Shown here: positions 16,761 to 24,820 of the stretch, in pieces
Numbering within the stretch: the first letter of the stretch is position 1
Layout: each line of letters starts with the position of its first letter
NCBI GenBank assembly: GCA_900758475.1
Contig: CAAERQ010000015.1
Span: 1-43,377, forward strand
Length of the DNA: 43,377 nt
Source of the DNA: an uncultured Collinsella sp.
GTDB taxonomy: Bacteria > Actinomycetota > Coriobacteriia > Coriobacteriales > Coriobacteriaceae
Direction: 5' to 3'
Program-made: the position numbers and the translations under genes
Notes under the pieces: generated by a model
Seen by the model: the letters and a program-made list of their open reading frames with translations, nothing else
Told to the model about the DNA's origin: nothing
The model's database searches: none

Positions 16761-17771
16761 CTAGATCGAGGTGGAGTCGAGCCAGTTGAGCTTGCACTCG
16801 AGAATGCGCTGCTCGCCGGGTTCGCTGCTTCCGTCAAGTAGGGCGAGCAGCATCTCGGCTGCTTCGCGACCTTCTTGGTCGACGGGCTCGATGATGGTGG
16901 AGACGGTCGGTGTGGTGAGATTAGTCCAGTCTTCGCAGTTGAGTCCCAAAAGGCCGATTTGCTGCGGAAGCAGATGGGCCATTGGCTGGAGGGCCTTGTA
17001 GACACGGGGAAGTGCCCACTGATTTTGCACGAAGATAAGGGTTCGCTTGGCGGGATTGAACTTGAATTTAAAGTATTCGGTGAGCTCGTTGATTGACGGC
17101 TTGTTGTGATCGATGGGAATCGCTTTGTAGAGCTGCCCGTTCGCTGCCAGCGCCTCGGCATACCCCTGAAAACGCTCCATGCGGGTGCGCATTTCGGTCA
17201 TGTTGGCGGCAATGGAAAAGAAATCTTCGTAGCCGGCGTCGAGGAGTGCCTGTGTGGCGTTGTACACGCCGTCGTAAAGGTTGGTTTTGATCCAGCTGGT
17301 ACCTGGGCTATAGATGGCCGCATCGAAAAAGACGACCGGCTTGCCGGCGCGTCTAATGCGGTCATGCACGGCTTTGAAGTTTGCCGTGGGCTGGATGATA
17401 AAGCCATCGACGCCCAGCGAGAGCATCTTGTCGACGTACATGAGCTCGGTCTCGGGGTTAAAGTTGCTCGTGCAAACGACCGTCTGGTAGCCCGCGGGGA
17501 GCATGACCTGCTCCATGCCATTGAGAACGAGCCCCGCCCATTTGTTGGTGTTATCCAAAATGATGATGGCAATGACGTGGGTTTGCTTGCCGGTGAGCGT
17601 CTGCGCTTGGGCGTTGGGAACGTATCCGAGTTCCTTAATGACGCGCGCGATTTTGTTCTGCGTCTTCTCGCTAAGCTTTTCTCGTTTGTCGTTGAGGTAA
17701 TACGAGACGCTTGCCGTCGAGGTTCCCGCCTCTCGAGCGACGTCTGCGATCGTAACGCGCTGTTTTGCCAC
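16761..17771 (-). CDS. LacI-family transcriptional regulator divergent from the PTS operon
   Basis: This 336-aa repressor has an N-terminal LacI helix-turn-helix (VTIADVAREAGTSTASVSYYL) and hinge, followed by a periplasmic-binding-protein-like sugar-sensing domain. I chose the GTG start at 17771 because AAGGAG lies 5 nt upstream on the minus strand; the frame extends upstream to an ATG at 17807 without a clear site. It is divergent from the PTS/aldolase/transketolase operon across 415 bp, so it most likely controls that operon in response to its sugar phosphate (inference). Confidence 0.9.
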   Translation of the reverse strand: MAKQRVTIADVAREAGTSTASVSYYLNDKREKLSEKTQNKIARVIKELGYVPNAQAQTLTGKQTHVIAIIILDNTNKWAGLVLNGMEQVMLPAGYQTVVCTSNFNPETELMYVDKMLSLGVDGFIIQPTANFKAVHDRIRRAGKPVVFFDAAIYSPGTSWIKTNLYDGVYNATQALLDAGYEDFFSIAANMTEMRTRMERFQGYAEALAANGQLYKAIPIDHNKPSINELTEYFKFKFNPAKRTLIFVQNQWALPRVYKALQPMAHLLPQQIGLLGLNCEDWTNLTTPTVSTIIEPVDQEGREAAEMLLALLDGSSEPGEQRILECKLNWLDSTSI

Positions 17772-17867
17772 AGCGACTCCTTCCGACAGATGAGCATTTT
17801 CCAACATGATGACTTTGAGTCTTGGTGAAGGATACGCTTCGGTGAGCGGCTTTTTCCTTTCATATGA

Positions 17868-18086
17868 GTATGCAACAAATGCGGCATACGGGTGGGGTCG
17901 AAATTTGTGACCGGCATGCGCATCTGCCGTCTACCGAGAAAATCAAATACTTCTTGACTTTTGAAATCGAGGGCAAAATCGCAGGATTCATTTTTGGTTA
18001 AACGCATAACTAAATCGCATAACCAACGCTCTGACCTGCGCGTTTACCGAAATAAGCTGGCATTAAGAAAAACGAGCACCTATATT
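17868..18086. promoter_or_regulatory. Candidate LacI operators and PTS promoter
   Basis: In the 415-bp intergenic region, TTGGTTA (17994-18000) is mirrored by TAACCAA (18020-18026), and the octamer CGCATAAC occurs twice in direct orientation (18003-18010 and 18016-18023). GTATGC (17868-17873) is mirrored by GCATAC (17884-17889) nearer the repressor gene. TATATT at 18081-18086 is a possible -10 for the operon, although the -35 is poor. CGGAGGCCTCCG at 18131-18142 is a short perfect palindrome in the leader. No canonical PurR/CcpA consensus is evident. Confidence 0.4.
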
Positions 18087-18186
18087 GTTCTTGTCGAAAA
18101 GACAGCAAGTCCAAACGGCAGGGGATGCTCCGGAGGCCTCCGCAAACGGTGTCTTGCGCACGCAACTCTATGAAAAGAGGGAAGCA

Positions 18187-19659
18187 ATGAAGATCGTAGG
18201 CGTTGCCGCCTGTACTGTGGGTATCGCCCACACGTATATGGCCCAGAAGGCGATTCAGGATGAATGCGCCGCCCGTGGCATCGAGTGCAAGGTCGAGGCT
18301 CAGGGTGGCCTGGGTATCGAGAATGAGCTCACGCAGGAAGACGTGGACTCCGCCGACCTGGTCCTGGAGTCCGTCGACGTGGGTGTCGAGAACGAGGACC
18401 GTTTTGAGCAGAAGATGGCCGAGGGCAAGTTCCTGAAGGTCGGCACCTCGGATGTAATCGCCGATCCGGTAAAGATCATCGACCAGGCCATTGAGATCAT
18501 CAAGGCGACGGGTGGCGCCGTTGACGCGCCCAAGGCCGAGGCCAAGGCAGAGAAGAAGGCCGTCTCCGCTGCCCCGCAGGCCCCGACACCGGCGTCCAAG
18601 CAGTCTATCTTTGCCGATCCTGGCAAGACGCTGCTCAATGCATTCAATACCGGCGTTTCCTATTTTATCCCCATCGTCGTTATCGGCGGCGTGTTTCTTG
18701 CCTTCTCGCTGGCATCCGGTACCGCCGGCGCCAACGGCATGGAGGTTACGAACCCGCTGATGGTGAGCCTTAACACCATCGGCATGGCCGGCATCTCCAT
18801 GATGATCCCGGTGCTTGCGGCATACATCTCCTACTCGATGGCCGGCAAGCCCGCGCTCGCCCCCGGTTTTGTCCTGGGCTACCTGGTCAACAACGCAGTC
18901 GTTACCCCTAACGGCAACAGCGTTTCGACCGGCTTCTTGGGCGCCATGATCATGGCGGTCATCTGCGGCTACTTTGTCCGCTGGATGAAGACCTGGAAGG
19001 TCAACAACACCATCCAGACCATCATGCCCATCCTGATCATCCCGATTCTGACCTCGCTTGTCCTGGGCATGGCCTATATCTACATCCTGGCCACGCCGCT
19101 TGGCTTTGTGATGGACTGGCTCACCGGCGTGCTCGGCAGCCTGCAGGGCGGTTCCGCAGTTGTCCTGGGTCTGGTCATTGGCGTTATGACCGCCTTCGAT
19201 ATGGGTGGCCCCATCAACAAGACCGCCTCGACCTTCACCATGGCCATCATGGCCTCCGGCATCTATGGCCCCAACGGCATGTTCCGCGTCGCCGTCGCCA
19301 TTCCCCCGATTGCCTGCGGCCTTGCTGCGCTCATCGCCAAGAACAAGTTCGATGACGCCGATCGCCAGATGGGTATCTCCGCACTGTTCATGGGCTGCAT
19401 CGGCATTACCGAGGGCGCTATCCCCTTCGCGGTCAAGGACCTTGGCCACACCCTGCCCGGCATCTGCATCGGCTCTGCCGTGGGCGCGGCGCTCGCCGCC
19501 TTCCAGGGCATCGACTGCTACGTCCCGCACGGTGGCTTTATCGTCGCCCTTGCCACCAACAACGTCGCGCTGTTCTGCCTGGACATCGTGATTGGCGCCG
19601 TGGTCGCCGCTGCAATCCTGATTGCCATGAAGCCCACGCTCGACAAGCAGGCCAAGTAA
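18187..19659 (+). CDS. PTS fructose-family EIIBC component
   Basis: This 490-aa protein imports and phosphorylates a sugar. Residues 1-100 are a fructose-type EIIB domain with the phosphorylated cysteine C9 in VAACTVGIAHTYMA. An Ala/Lys/Glu-rich linker (about 112-140) joins it to a membrane EIIC domain with about nine helices and the conserved DMGGPINK region. There is no EIIA domain; a separate EIIA is the last gene of the operon (23730-24182). AGAGGGAAG precedes the ATG at 18187, while the frame upstream to 18085 has no support. Substrate specificity cannot be read from sequence; a ketohexose is suggested by the linked genes. Confidence 0.93.
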   Translation: MKIVGVAACTVGIAHTYMAQKAIQDECAARGIECKVEAQGGLGIENELTQEDVDSADLVLESVDVGVENEDRFEQKMAEGKFLKVGTSDVIADPVKIIDQAIEIIKATGGAVDAPKAEAKAEKKAVSAAPQAPTPASKQSIFADPGKTLLNAFNTGVSYFIPIVVIGGVFLAFSLASGTAGANGMEVTNPLMVSLNTIGMAGISMMIPVLAAYISYSMAGKPALAPGFVLGYLVNNAVVTPNGNSVSTGFLGAMIMAVICGYFVRWMKTWKVNNTIQTIMPILIIPILTSLVLGMAYIYILATPLGFVMDWLTGVLGSLQGGSAVVLGLVIGVMTAFDMGGPINKTASTFTMAIMASGIYGPNGMFRVAVAIPPIACGLAALIAKNKFDDADRQMGISALFMGCIGITEGAIPFAVKDLGHTLPGICIGSAVGAALAAFQGIDCYVPHGGFIVALATNNVALFCLDIVIGAVVAAAILIAMKPTLDKQAK

Positions 19660-19673
19660 ACCTTTAAGGACTC

Positions 19674-19734
19674 CGGTTGTGCGGAGGGATGGATTTGACT
19701 CCGCACAACCGCCCCTACACAACAAAATCCATCC
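19674..19734 (+). other. Intercistronic hairpin with overlapping alternative pairing
   Basis: CGGTTGTGCGGAG (19674-19686) and CTCCGCACAACCG (19699-19711) form a perfect 13-bp stem with a 12-nt loop. Ten loop bases (GGATGGATTT, 19687-19696) are exactly complementary to AAATCCATCC at 19725-19734 downstream. The two pairings could coexist partly as a pseudoknot or act as alternatives. No T-run follows, so this is not a simple terminator. It may adjust expression between the EIIBC gene and downstream genes or protect the mRNA (inference). Confidence 0.7.
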
Positions 19735-19803
19735 GTACTGATAGGGCCTACATCTGGGTCCCAGGGAACTTTTGTCAAAAATCCTCTGGAGAAGGAGAAC
19801 AAA

Positions 19804-21078
19804 ATGTCCAACCTCACCATCCGCCAGGCCGTTCAGGGCATGCTCAAACTGCAGGATAGCGGCGATCACGCAACCATGGTCGGCATTGGCCCCATGAGCC
19901 CCAACCTGATTCAGGCCGTGTTCGAGCTTGCCAAGGACGAGGATTTCCCGCCCATGTTTATCGCCAGCCGCAACCAGGTCGATATGGACGAGATGGGCGC
20001 CGGCTACGTCAACGGTTGGGACCAGACGCGCTTTGCCGCCGACATCAAGAAGGTCGCCGACGAGGTGGGTTACACCGGTCCGTACTACCTGTGCCGAGAT
20101 CACGGCGGTCCGTGGCAGCGCGACGAGGAGCGTAACGCCCACCTGCCCGAGGACGAGGCCATGGAGCTCGCCCGCAAGTCCTTCGTCGCCGACATGGAGG
20201 CAGGCTTTGACCTGCTGATGGTCGACCCCACCAAGGATCCCTATCAGATCGGCAAGGTTATTCCGCTCGACGTGGTGCTTCGCCGCACGATCGATCTTAT
20301 CGACTACCTTGAGCAGTACCGTCGCGAGCATAACCTGCCCGAGGTCGCCTATGAGGTCGGTACCGAGGAGACCAATGGCGGCTTGACCTCTACCGATAAG
20401 TACGAGGAGTTCATTTCTCAGCTGCAGCCCGAGCTCGAGAAGCGCGGCTGCCCCATGCCCACCTTTATCGTCGGCCAGACCGGCACCCTTACCCGCTGGA
20501 CGGAGCAGGTCGGTCACTACAACTTCAAGAACGCCCGCGAGCTTGCCGATATGGCCAAGCGCTATGGCGTGGGCCTGAAGGAGCACAACGCCGACTATCT
20601 GGACGACGCGACGCTGCTCGAGCACATCCCGGCACACGTGACCGCCTCCAACGTCGCTCCGCAGTATGGCACCGAGGAGACCCGCGCCTACCTCAAGCTC
20701 TGCGCCACCGAGCAGATCCTGGTCGACAACGGTCTGTGCGATGACCCCTCCGACCTGTATCACACGCTGCTGGTCAAGGCTATCAAGACCGAGCGCTGGC
20801 GCAAGTGGATGACTGGCGACGACGTCAACCTGCAGGTCGATGACATCCTTGCCGACGATGAGCTCAGCCTGAAGATCCTGGATGTCTCCGGCCACTATGC
20901 GTTCAACGATCCCGAGGTCAAGGAGCAGGTCGAGAAGCTCTATCGCAACCTCGCTGCCCAGGACATCGACGGCAAGCGCTTTGTGATCGAGCACATCAAG
21001 CGCCCGATCAAGCAGTACGTCGTCGGTCTTAACCTCAAGGGCGTCACGACCCGCATCGAGGCCGCTCTTGCCGAGTAA
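19804..21078 (+). CDS. GatZ/KbaZ-like protein (tagatose-bisphosphate aldolase non-catalytic subunit family)
   Basis: This 424-aa protein resembles GatZ/KbaZ in a CRDHGGPW region (compare GDHLGPN), a YEVGTEETNGG region, KEHNADYL and the late WRKWMTG segment. In E. coli GatZ/KbaZ assist the catalytic aldolases GatY/KbaY, but no such catalytic partner is encoded here. Relatives of this family have been described as 4-epimerases acting on fructose/tagatose 6-phosphate or related acids, which would fit this operon better (family knowledge applied by inference). GAGAAGGAG lies upstream of the ATG at 19804. It is clearly co-oriented with the EIIBC gene, 144 bp downstream. Confidence 0.82.
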   Translation: MSNLTIRQAVQGMLKLQDSGDHATMVGIGPMSPNLIQAVFELAKDEDFPPMFIASRNQVDMDEMGAGYVNGWDQTRFAADIKKVADEVGYTGPYYLCRDHGGPWQRDEERNAHLPEDEAMELARKSFVADMEAGFDLLMVDPTKDPYQIGKVIPLDVVLRRTIDLIDYLEQYRREHNLPEVAYEVGTEETNGGLTSTDKYEEFISQLQPELEKRGCPMPTFIVGQTGTLTRWTEQVGHYNFKNARELADMAKRYGVGLKEHNADYLDDATLLEHIPAHVTASNVAPQYGTEETRAYLKLCATEQILVDNGLCDDPSDLYHTLLVKAIKTERWRKWMTGDDVNLQVDDILADDELSLKILDVSGHYAFNDPEVKEQVEKLYRNLAAQDIDGKRFVIEHIKRPIKQYVVGLNLKGVTTRIEAALAE

Positions 21079-21097
21079 GTAGCTTTTCCTACGCGAC

Positions 21098-21166
21098 GCC
21101 GGGCCTGGGGCATGTCCCAGCTGCAGGCCCGGCACATGGGACAAAGGGGCGGTCCCTTTGTCCCAT
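21098..21166 (+). other. Two tandem hairpins between the GatZ-like and aldolase genes
   Basis: Stem 1 is 21098-21107 with 21124-21133 (GCCGGGCCTG/CAGGCCCGGC). Stem 2 is 21136-21148 with 21154-21166, a perfect 13 bp with loop GCGGT, followed by TCTTTT. Stem 2 may partially terminate transcription inside the operon. Its centre GGGGCGGTCCC resembles the centre of the hairpin at 39977-40005. Confidence 0.75.
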
Positions 21167-21202
21167 TCTTTTGAGTTTTAGCTTCCTTTGAAGGGGTTCA
21201 CC

Positions 21203-21886
21203 ATGAAGTTCTTTATCGATACCGCCAATCTGGACGAGATTGCCGAGGCCAAGAGCTGGGGCTGCCTGGCCGGTGTTACCACCAACCCGTCCCTGTACGC
21301 CAAGACCGGCGGCAAGCTTGCCGACTTTGAGCCCCATATGCTCAAGATTGCCGAGCTCTGCGAGGGTCTGCCCGTGTCCGCCGAGTCTACCGCGACTACT
21401 GCCGAGGGCATGATCGAGGAGGGCAAGCGTCTTGCCGCCCTCGCTCCCAACATCGTGGTTAAGCTTCCCGTGTGCGAGGCCGGCCTTGCCGCCTGCCGCG
21501 CCCTGGCCGACGCAGGTGTGCGCGTCAACATGACGCTTGTTTTCTCGCCGACCCAGGCCTTGATGGCCGCCAACGCCGGCGCTCGCTACATCAGCCCGTT
21601 TGTGGGGCGCTTCGATGACATCGCCGAGGAAGGTATCTCGCAGCTCGACAATGTTGTGACTTGCATCAAGAACTATGACTGGACCGGCAAGAACGTCGAC
21701 GACACCGTTGAGATCATCACCGCTTCGGTCCGCACGCCCAACCATGTGACCCAGGCGGCGCTGCTTGGTGCCGACATTGCGACCGTCCCCATGGCCGCTC
21801 TTAAGAAATGCTTGCATCACCCGCTGACCGACCAGGGCCTTGCCTCTTTTGAGGCTGATTGGCAGAAGGTCGTCGCTCGGGCTTAA
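21203..21886 (+). CDS. Transaldolase-like fructose-6-phosphate aldolase (TalC/FSA family)
   Basis: At 227 aa this is the short TalC/FSA form of transaldolase. The Schiff-base lysine is K87 in VVKLPV, and the family signature GVTTNPSL lies at residues 24-31, with SPFVGRFDD in the second half. Members either cleave fructose 6-phosphate to dihydroxyacetone and glyceraldehyde 3-phosphate or act as true transaldolases; the two are hard to tell apart by sequence. AAGGGG precedes the ATG at 21203. It is in the operon with split transketolase genes, so it probably works in sugar-phosphate rearrangement. Confidence 0.9.
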   Translation: MKFFIDTANLDEIAEAKSWGCLAGVTTNPSLYAKTGGKLADFEPHMLKIAELCEGLPVSAESTATTAEGMIEEGKRLAALAPNIVVKLPVCEAGLAACRALADAGVRVNMTLVFSPTQALMAANAGARYISPFVGRFDDIAEEGISQLDNVVTCIKNYDWTGKNVDDTVEIITASVRTPNHVTQAALLGADIATVPMAALKKCLHHPLTDQGLASFEADWQKVVARA

Positions 21887-21897
21887 CGAGTGGATTG

Positions 21898-21926
21898 CCC
21901 CGGCATCGCGTCATCCGGTGCCGGGG
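21898..21926 (+). other. Hairpin before the transketolase genes
   Basis: CCCCGGCA (21898-21905) pairs with TGCCGGGG (21919-21926) around a 13-nt loop, 23 nt before the next start codon. It is followed by TTGTTCTC, a poor T-run, so at most a weak attenuator or mRNA-stabilising element. Confidence 0.55.
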
Positions 21927-21949
21927 TTGTTCTCAAGAGAGGAATTCGT

Positions 21950-22780
21950 ATGACCAACCAGGAGCTGGCGAAGGTCGCCAATGAGGTCAGGAAGGGTGTC
22001 GTGACTGCGGTTCACGCGGCCAAGTCGGGACATCCGGGTGGATCGCTCGGTGCTGCCGACATCATGACGTATCTGTACTTTGAGGAAATGAATATCGATC
22101 CTGCTGACCCTCACAAGGCCGATCGCGATCGCTTTGTGCTCTCCAAGGGTCACGCGGCGCCGGGCCTGTATTCGGTGTTGGCAAATCGCGGCTATTTTCC
22201 CGTCGAAGAGCTCGAGACGCTCCGCCATATTGGCAGCCGACTGCAGGGCCATCCCAACATGAACGACACCCCGGGCATCGATATGTCCACCGGATCGCTC
22301 GGTCAGGGTATCTCCGCCGCGGTTGGAATGGCACTCGCCGCAAAGCACTGGGGTGACAGCTACCGCGTCTACACGTTGCTGGGCGACGGCGAGTGCGAGG
22401 AGGGCCAGGTGTGGGAGGCGGCCATGTTTGCCGGCAACCATGCGCTCGACAATCTTGTTGCCGTCGTCGACCACAACGGCTTGCAGATTGACGGCACGAT
22501 CGATGAGGTCAACTCGGCCATGCCGCTCGCTGACAAGTTCCGCGCCTTTAAGTGGCATGTGATCGAGCTAGCCGATGGCAACGACATGACACAGATTGAG
22601 GCGGCTTTCGCCGAGGCTCGTGAGGTGACCGGCGTGCCCGTCGCTATCATCGCCGAGACGGTGAAGGGCAAAGGCGTCTCCTTTATGGAGAACCAGGTTG
22701 GCTGGCATGGCAAGGCGCCCAACGATGAACAGTTTGAGCAGGCCATGGCCGAGCTTGCGGCAGCAGGAGAGGAGCTCTAA
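21950..22780 (+). CDS. Transketolase, N-terminal (thiamine diphosphate-binding) subunit
   Basis: This 276-aa protein is the N-terminal half of transketolase. It has AAKSGHPGGSLGAADI, the SKGHAAPGLY region and the thiamine-diphosphate motif GDGECEEGQVWEAAMFAGNHALDN split across the fold. The other half is the next gene, as in archaeal and many Firmicute split transketolases. AGAGGAA precedes the ATG at 21950; the frame upstream to 21890 is not used. It moves two-carbon units between ketose and aldose phosphates. Confidence 0.95.
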   Translation: MTNQELAKVANEVRKGVVTAVHAAKSGHPGGSLGAADIMTYLYFEEMNIDPADPHKADRDRFVLSKGHAAPGLYSVLANRGYFPVEELETLRHIGSRLQGHPNMNDTPGIDMSTGSLGQGISAAVGMALAAKHWGDSYRVYTLLGDGECEEGQVWEAAMFAGNHALDNLVAVVDHNGLQIDGTIDEVNSAMPLADKFRAFKWHVIELADGNDMTQIEAAFAEAREVTGVPVAIIAETVKGKGVSFMENQVGWHGKAPNDEQFEQAMAELAAAGEEL

Positions 22781-23718
22781 TGGCAGAGGTCAAAAAAGTC
22801 GCCACGCGCGTAAGCTACGGCGAGGCGCTCGTCGAGCTGGGCAATGAGCACGATGACTTTGTAGTGCTCGATGCCGACCTGGCTGCCGCTACGCAGACGG
22901 GTAAGTTTAAGGCTGCGCACCCTGAGCGCTTCTACGATGCCGGCATTGCCGAGAGCAACTTGATGGGGCTCGCCGCCGGCATTGCGACCACGGGCCACGT
23001 CGCCTTTGCGAGCACCTTTGCCATGTTCGCCGCCGGCCGCGCGTACGAACAAGTGCGTAATTCCATTGGCTATCCGCACCTCAACGTCAAAATCGGTGCC
23101 ACGCATGCGGGTATCTCGGTCGGTGAAGACGGCGCCACGCATCAGTGCTGCGAGGACATCGCGCTCATGCGCACGATCCCGGGTATGACGGTAATCGTTC
23201 CCGCCGATGACATCGAGGCTCGCGCTTGCGTGCGCGCCGCCTATGAGTTTGAGGGACCGGTCTACATGCGCTTCGGACGCCTGGCAACGCCGGTCATTAA
23301 CGATCACGAGGACTATGAGTTCAAGATTGGTCGCGGCGTGGTCGTGCGCGAGGGGTCCGATGTGACCATCATCGCTTGTGGCCTTATGGTCGCCGAGGCG
23401 CTTGAGGCTGCCGAGGCGCTCGCTGCCGATGGTATCGATGCCGAGGTCATCAATATGCACACGATCAAGCCGCTTGATGAGCGCCTGGTGGTTGCCAGCG
23501 CCAAGAAGACCGGTCGTGTGGTCACTGCCGAGGAGCATTCGATTATCGGTGGTCTTGGCGAGGCCGTGGCCTCGGTGCTCGCGGAGCAGCATCCGGCGCC
23601 GATGCGTCGCGTCGGCGTGCGCGATGTGTATGGCGAGTCCGGCCCTGCGGTCGATTTGCTGCACAAGTACGGTTTGGACGCCGACGGCATCGAAGCTGCG
23701 GTCAGGTCCGTGTTGTAA
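22780..23718 (+). CDS. Transketolase, C-terminal subunit
   Basis: This 312-aa partner carries the pyrimidine-binding domain and the C-terminal domain. The segments AGIAESNLMGLAAGIA and GATHQCCEDIALMR match the conserved region with the catalytic glutamate and substrate-binding residues, and GPVYMRFGR follows. Its ATG shares a base with the TAA of the N-terminal subunit gene (TAATG), implying coupled translation and equimolar production. Confidence 0.95.
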   Translation: MAEVKKVATRVSYGEALVELGNEHDDFVVLDADLAAATQTGKFKAAHPERFYDAGIAESNLMGLAAGIATTGHVAFASTFAMFAAGRAYEQVRNSIGYPHLNVKIGATHAGISVGEDGATHQCCEDIALMRTIPGMTVIVPADDIEARACVRAAYEFEGPVYMRFGRLATPVINDHEDYEFKIGRGVVVREGSDVTIIACGLMVAEALEAAEALAADGIDAEVINMHTIKPLDERLVVASAKKTGRVVTAEEHSIIGGLGEAVASVLAEQHPAPMRRVGVRDVYGESGPAVDLLHKYGLDADGIEAAVRSVL

Positions 23719-23729
23719 GGAAGGTTTCC

Positions 23730-24182
23730 ATGGGATTTGTATCTGCCAACCAAGTGACAATCGGGTATACCGCCGCCTCGCGCGAGGACGCCCTACATTA
23801 TTTGTCCGAGCAGGCCATCGAGCTCGGCTTTGCCGATGACGCATCTGCCGTAGAGGCCGCCTTCATTGCTCGCGAGAACGAGGCCGAGACCGGCCTTGTC
23901 GCCGGTTTTGCCGTTCCGCATGCCAAAAGCGACGCGATCCACACGCCGGGCGTAGCCGTGCTTAAACTGACCGAGCCCGTTGAATGGCCGAGCTTCGATG
24001 GGGTGCCCGTCGATGTTGCGCTCGCGCTGTACGTGCCTGCCGGCGAGGCTGGAACCACGCATCTGCGCCTGCTCTCCAAGGCTGCCGTAATGCTGATGGA
24101 CGCCGGCTTCCGCGACAAGGTGCGCGCGAGCACCGATCCCGTTGAGATTGCGGAGCTCATCAATAGCGGACTCGAAGACTAG
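23730..24182 (+). CDS. PTS fructose-family EIIA component
   Basis: This 150-aa phosphocarrier receives phosphate from HPr and passes it to EIIB. The phosphorylated histidine lies in GFAVPHAKS, as expected for the fructose/mannitol EIIA type. AAGGAAGG precedes the ATG. It supplies the domain missing from the EIIBC protein 5.5 kb upstream, which ties the whole block (EIIBC to EIIA) into one functional unit. Confidence 0.93.
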   Translation: MGFVSANQVTIGYTAASREDALHYLSEQAIELGFADDASAVEAAFIARENEAETGLVAGFAVPHAKSDAIHTPGVAVLKLTEPVEWPSFDGVPVDVALALYVPAGEAGTTHLRLLSKAAVMLMDAGFRDKVRASTDPVEIAELINSGLED

Positions 24183-24224
24183 GACGGTCATCCCGTTCAA
24201 TCAATCGATCCTTCTCCAAGGAAA

Positions 24225-24257
24225 AGGGCCGCGACGCCATATAGGTGTCGCGGCCCT
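24225..24257 (+). terminator. Terminator of the PTS operon
   Basis: A 14-bp stem (24225-24238 with 24244-24257, core GGGCCGCGAC) with loop ATATA is followed by GTTTGCGTTT. It ends the operon at the border of the palindrome-rich region. Confidence 0.88.
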
Positions 24258-24267
24258 GTTTGCGTTT

Positions 24268-24314
24268 CCCCAGATAAAACCTGCCAAAATAAACCTATCC
24301 CTTTTTGGCAGGCT
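24268..24314 (+). repeat. CCTGCC repeat, copy A
   Basis: This is the first of four copies (also 24744-24791, 27941-27990 and 30122-30168). The shared sequence begins near CCCAGATAAAACCTGCCAAA and ends in TTTTTGGCAGG, so CCTGCCAAAA (24280-24289) pairs with TTTTGGCAGG (24303-24312) around a loop containing CCTATCCC. Confidence 0.9.
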
Positions 24315-24385
24315 AATCGTGAGTTATTTCACCGCAACTTAGGGCACGGTTAGGAAGTGTGCACCTTAAAGAGTGGAGCCCTTGA

Positions 24386-24554
24386 TTAGAGAGGTCGCGC
24401 TCATCTCTCTAAATGTCTCTCTAAAGAGAAGGTTGGTTAGAGAGATAGCATTAGGCAATCTAGCAGCGAATTCGATACATCTCTCTTAATGCCTCTCTAA
24501 AACAAGGCGCTTATCTCTCTAAAGTTAGAGAGATAAGCGCCTTGTTTTAGAGAG
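24386..24554. repeat. Cluster of TTAGAGAG palindromes, including a perfect 62-bp inverted repeat
   Basis: Within 170 bp the octamer TTAGAGAG or its complement CTCTCTAA occurs eight times (24386, 24405, 24417, 24437, 24493, 24515, 24525, 24547), with a ninth variant at 24481. The last four form a perfect inverted repeat: 24493-24522 is the exact reverse complement of 24525-24554, with a 2-bp centre. The spacing is irregular, there are no CRISPR-like spacers and no ORF. It lies between two convergent gene ends, so it is not an ordinary promoter-proximal operator cluster. Function unknown. Confidence 0.88.
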
Positions 24555-24681
24555 ACGGAATGCCAAAATTCGTCCGTCAGCTACCATCTGCCAAAAATGA
24601 CGGATAAAGGGCTCATCGAAGTAATGGGTTCATCGACGAGCCGCAACCGCCGCTATCGGAAGAAGTAGATGCAGCCGAATT

Positions 24682-24724
24682 GCCCCTCTATCGTCTCTCG
24701 AAGTTTGATGGGTGCTAGAGGGGC
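24682..24724. other. Further hairpin in the convergent intergenic region
   Basis: GCCCCTCTA (24682-24690) pairs with TAGAGGGGC (24716-24724). Smaller dyads precede it: TCCGTCA/TGACGGA and GGCTC/GAGCC between 24572 and 24644. None carries a T-run, and no coding potential is seen here. Confidence 0.6.
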
Positions 24725-24743
24725 GACTGCCTCGCGATATTTT

Positions 24744-24791
24744 CCCAAGATAAAACCTGCCAAAACAAACCTGTCCCTTATTGACAGGTCA
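24744..24791 (+). repeat. CCTGCC repeat, copy B (degenerate)
   Basis: This matches copy A from the AGATAAAACCTGCCAAAA start through CCTGTCCC, but the right arm is changed to TTATTGACAGG, so pairing is weaker. It directly precedes the structured repeat unit at 24821. Confidence 0.85.
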
Positions 24792-24820
24792 GTTAACGCA
24801 GTCCAGGTTGAGCATATGTG

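Noticed and set aside
18010..21144. 1044-aa open frame on the minus strand across the PTS EIIBC and GatZ-like genes
   Set aside because: It is antisense to two clearly conserved genes, has repetitive low-complexity composition (D, V, G, H, L rich) and arises from codon bias in GC-rich DNA.
24386..24554. CRISPR array
   Set aside because: The TTAGAGAG units are only 8 bp, irregularly spaced and in both orientations, with no spacers of constant length and no cas genes nearby.
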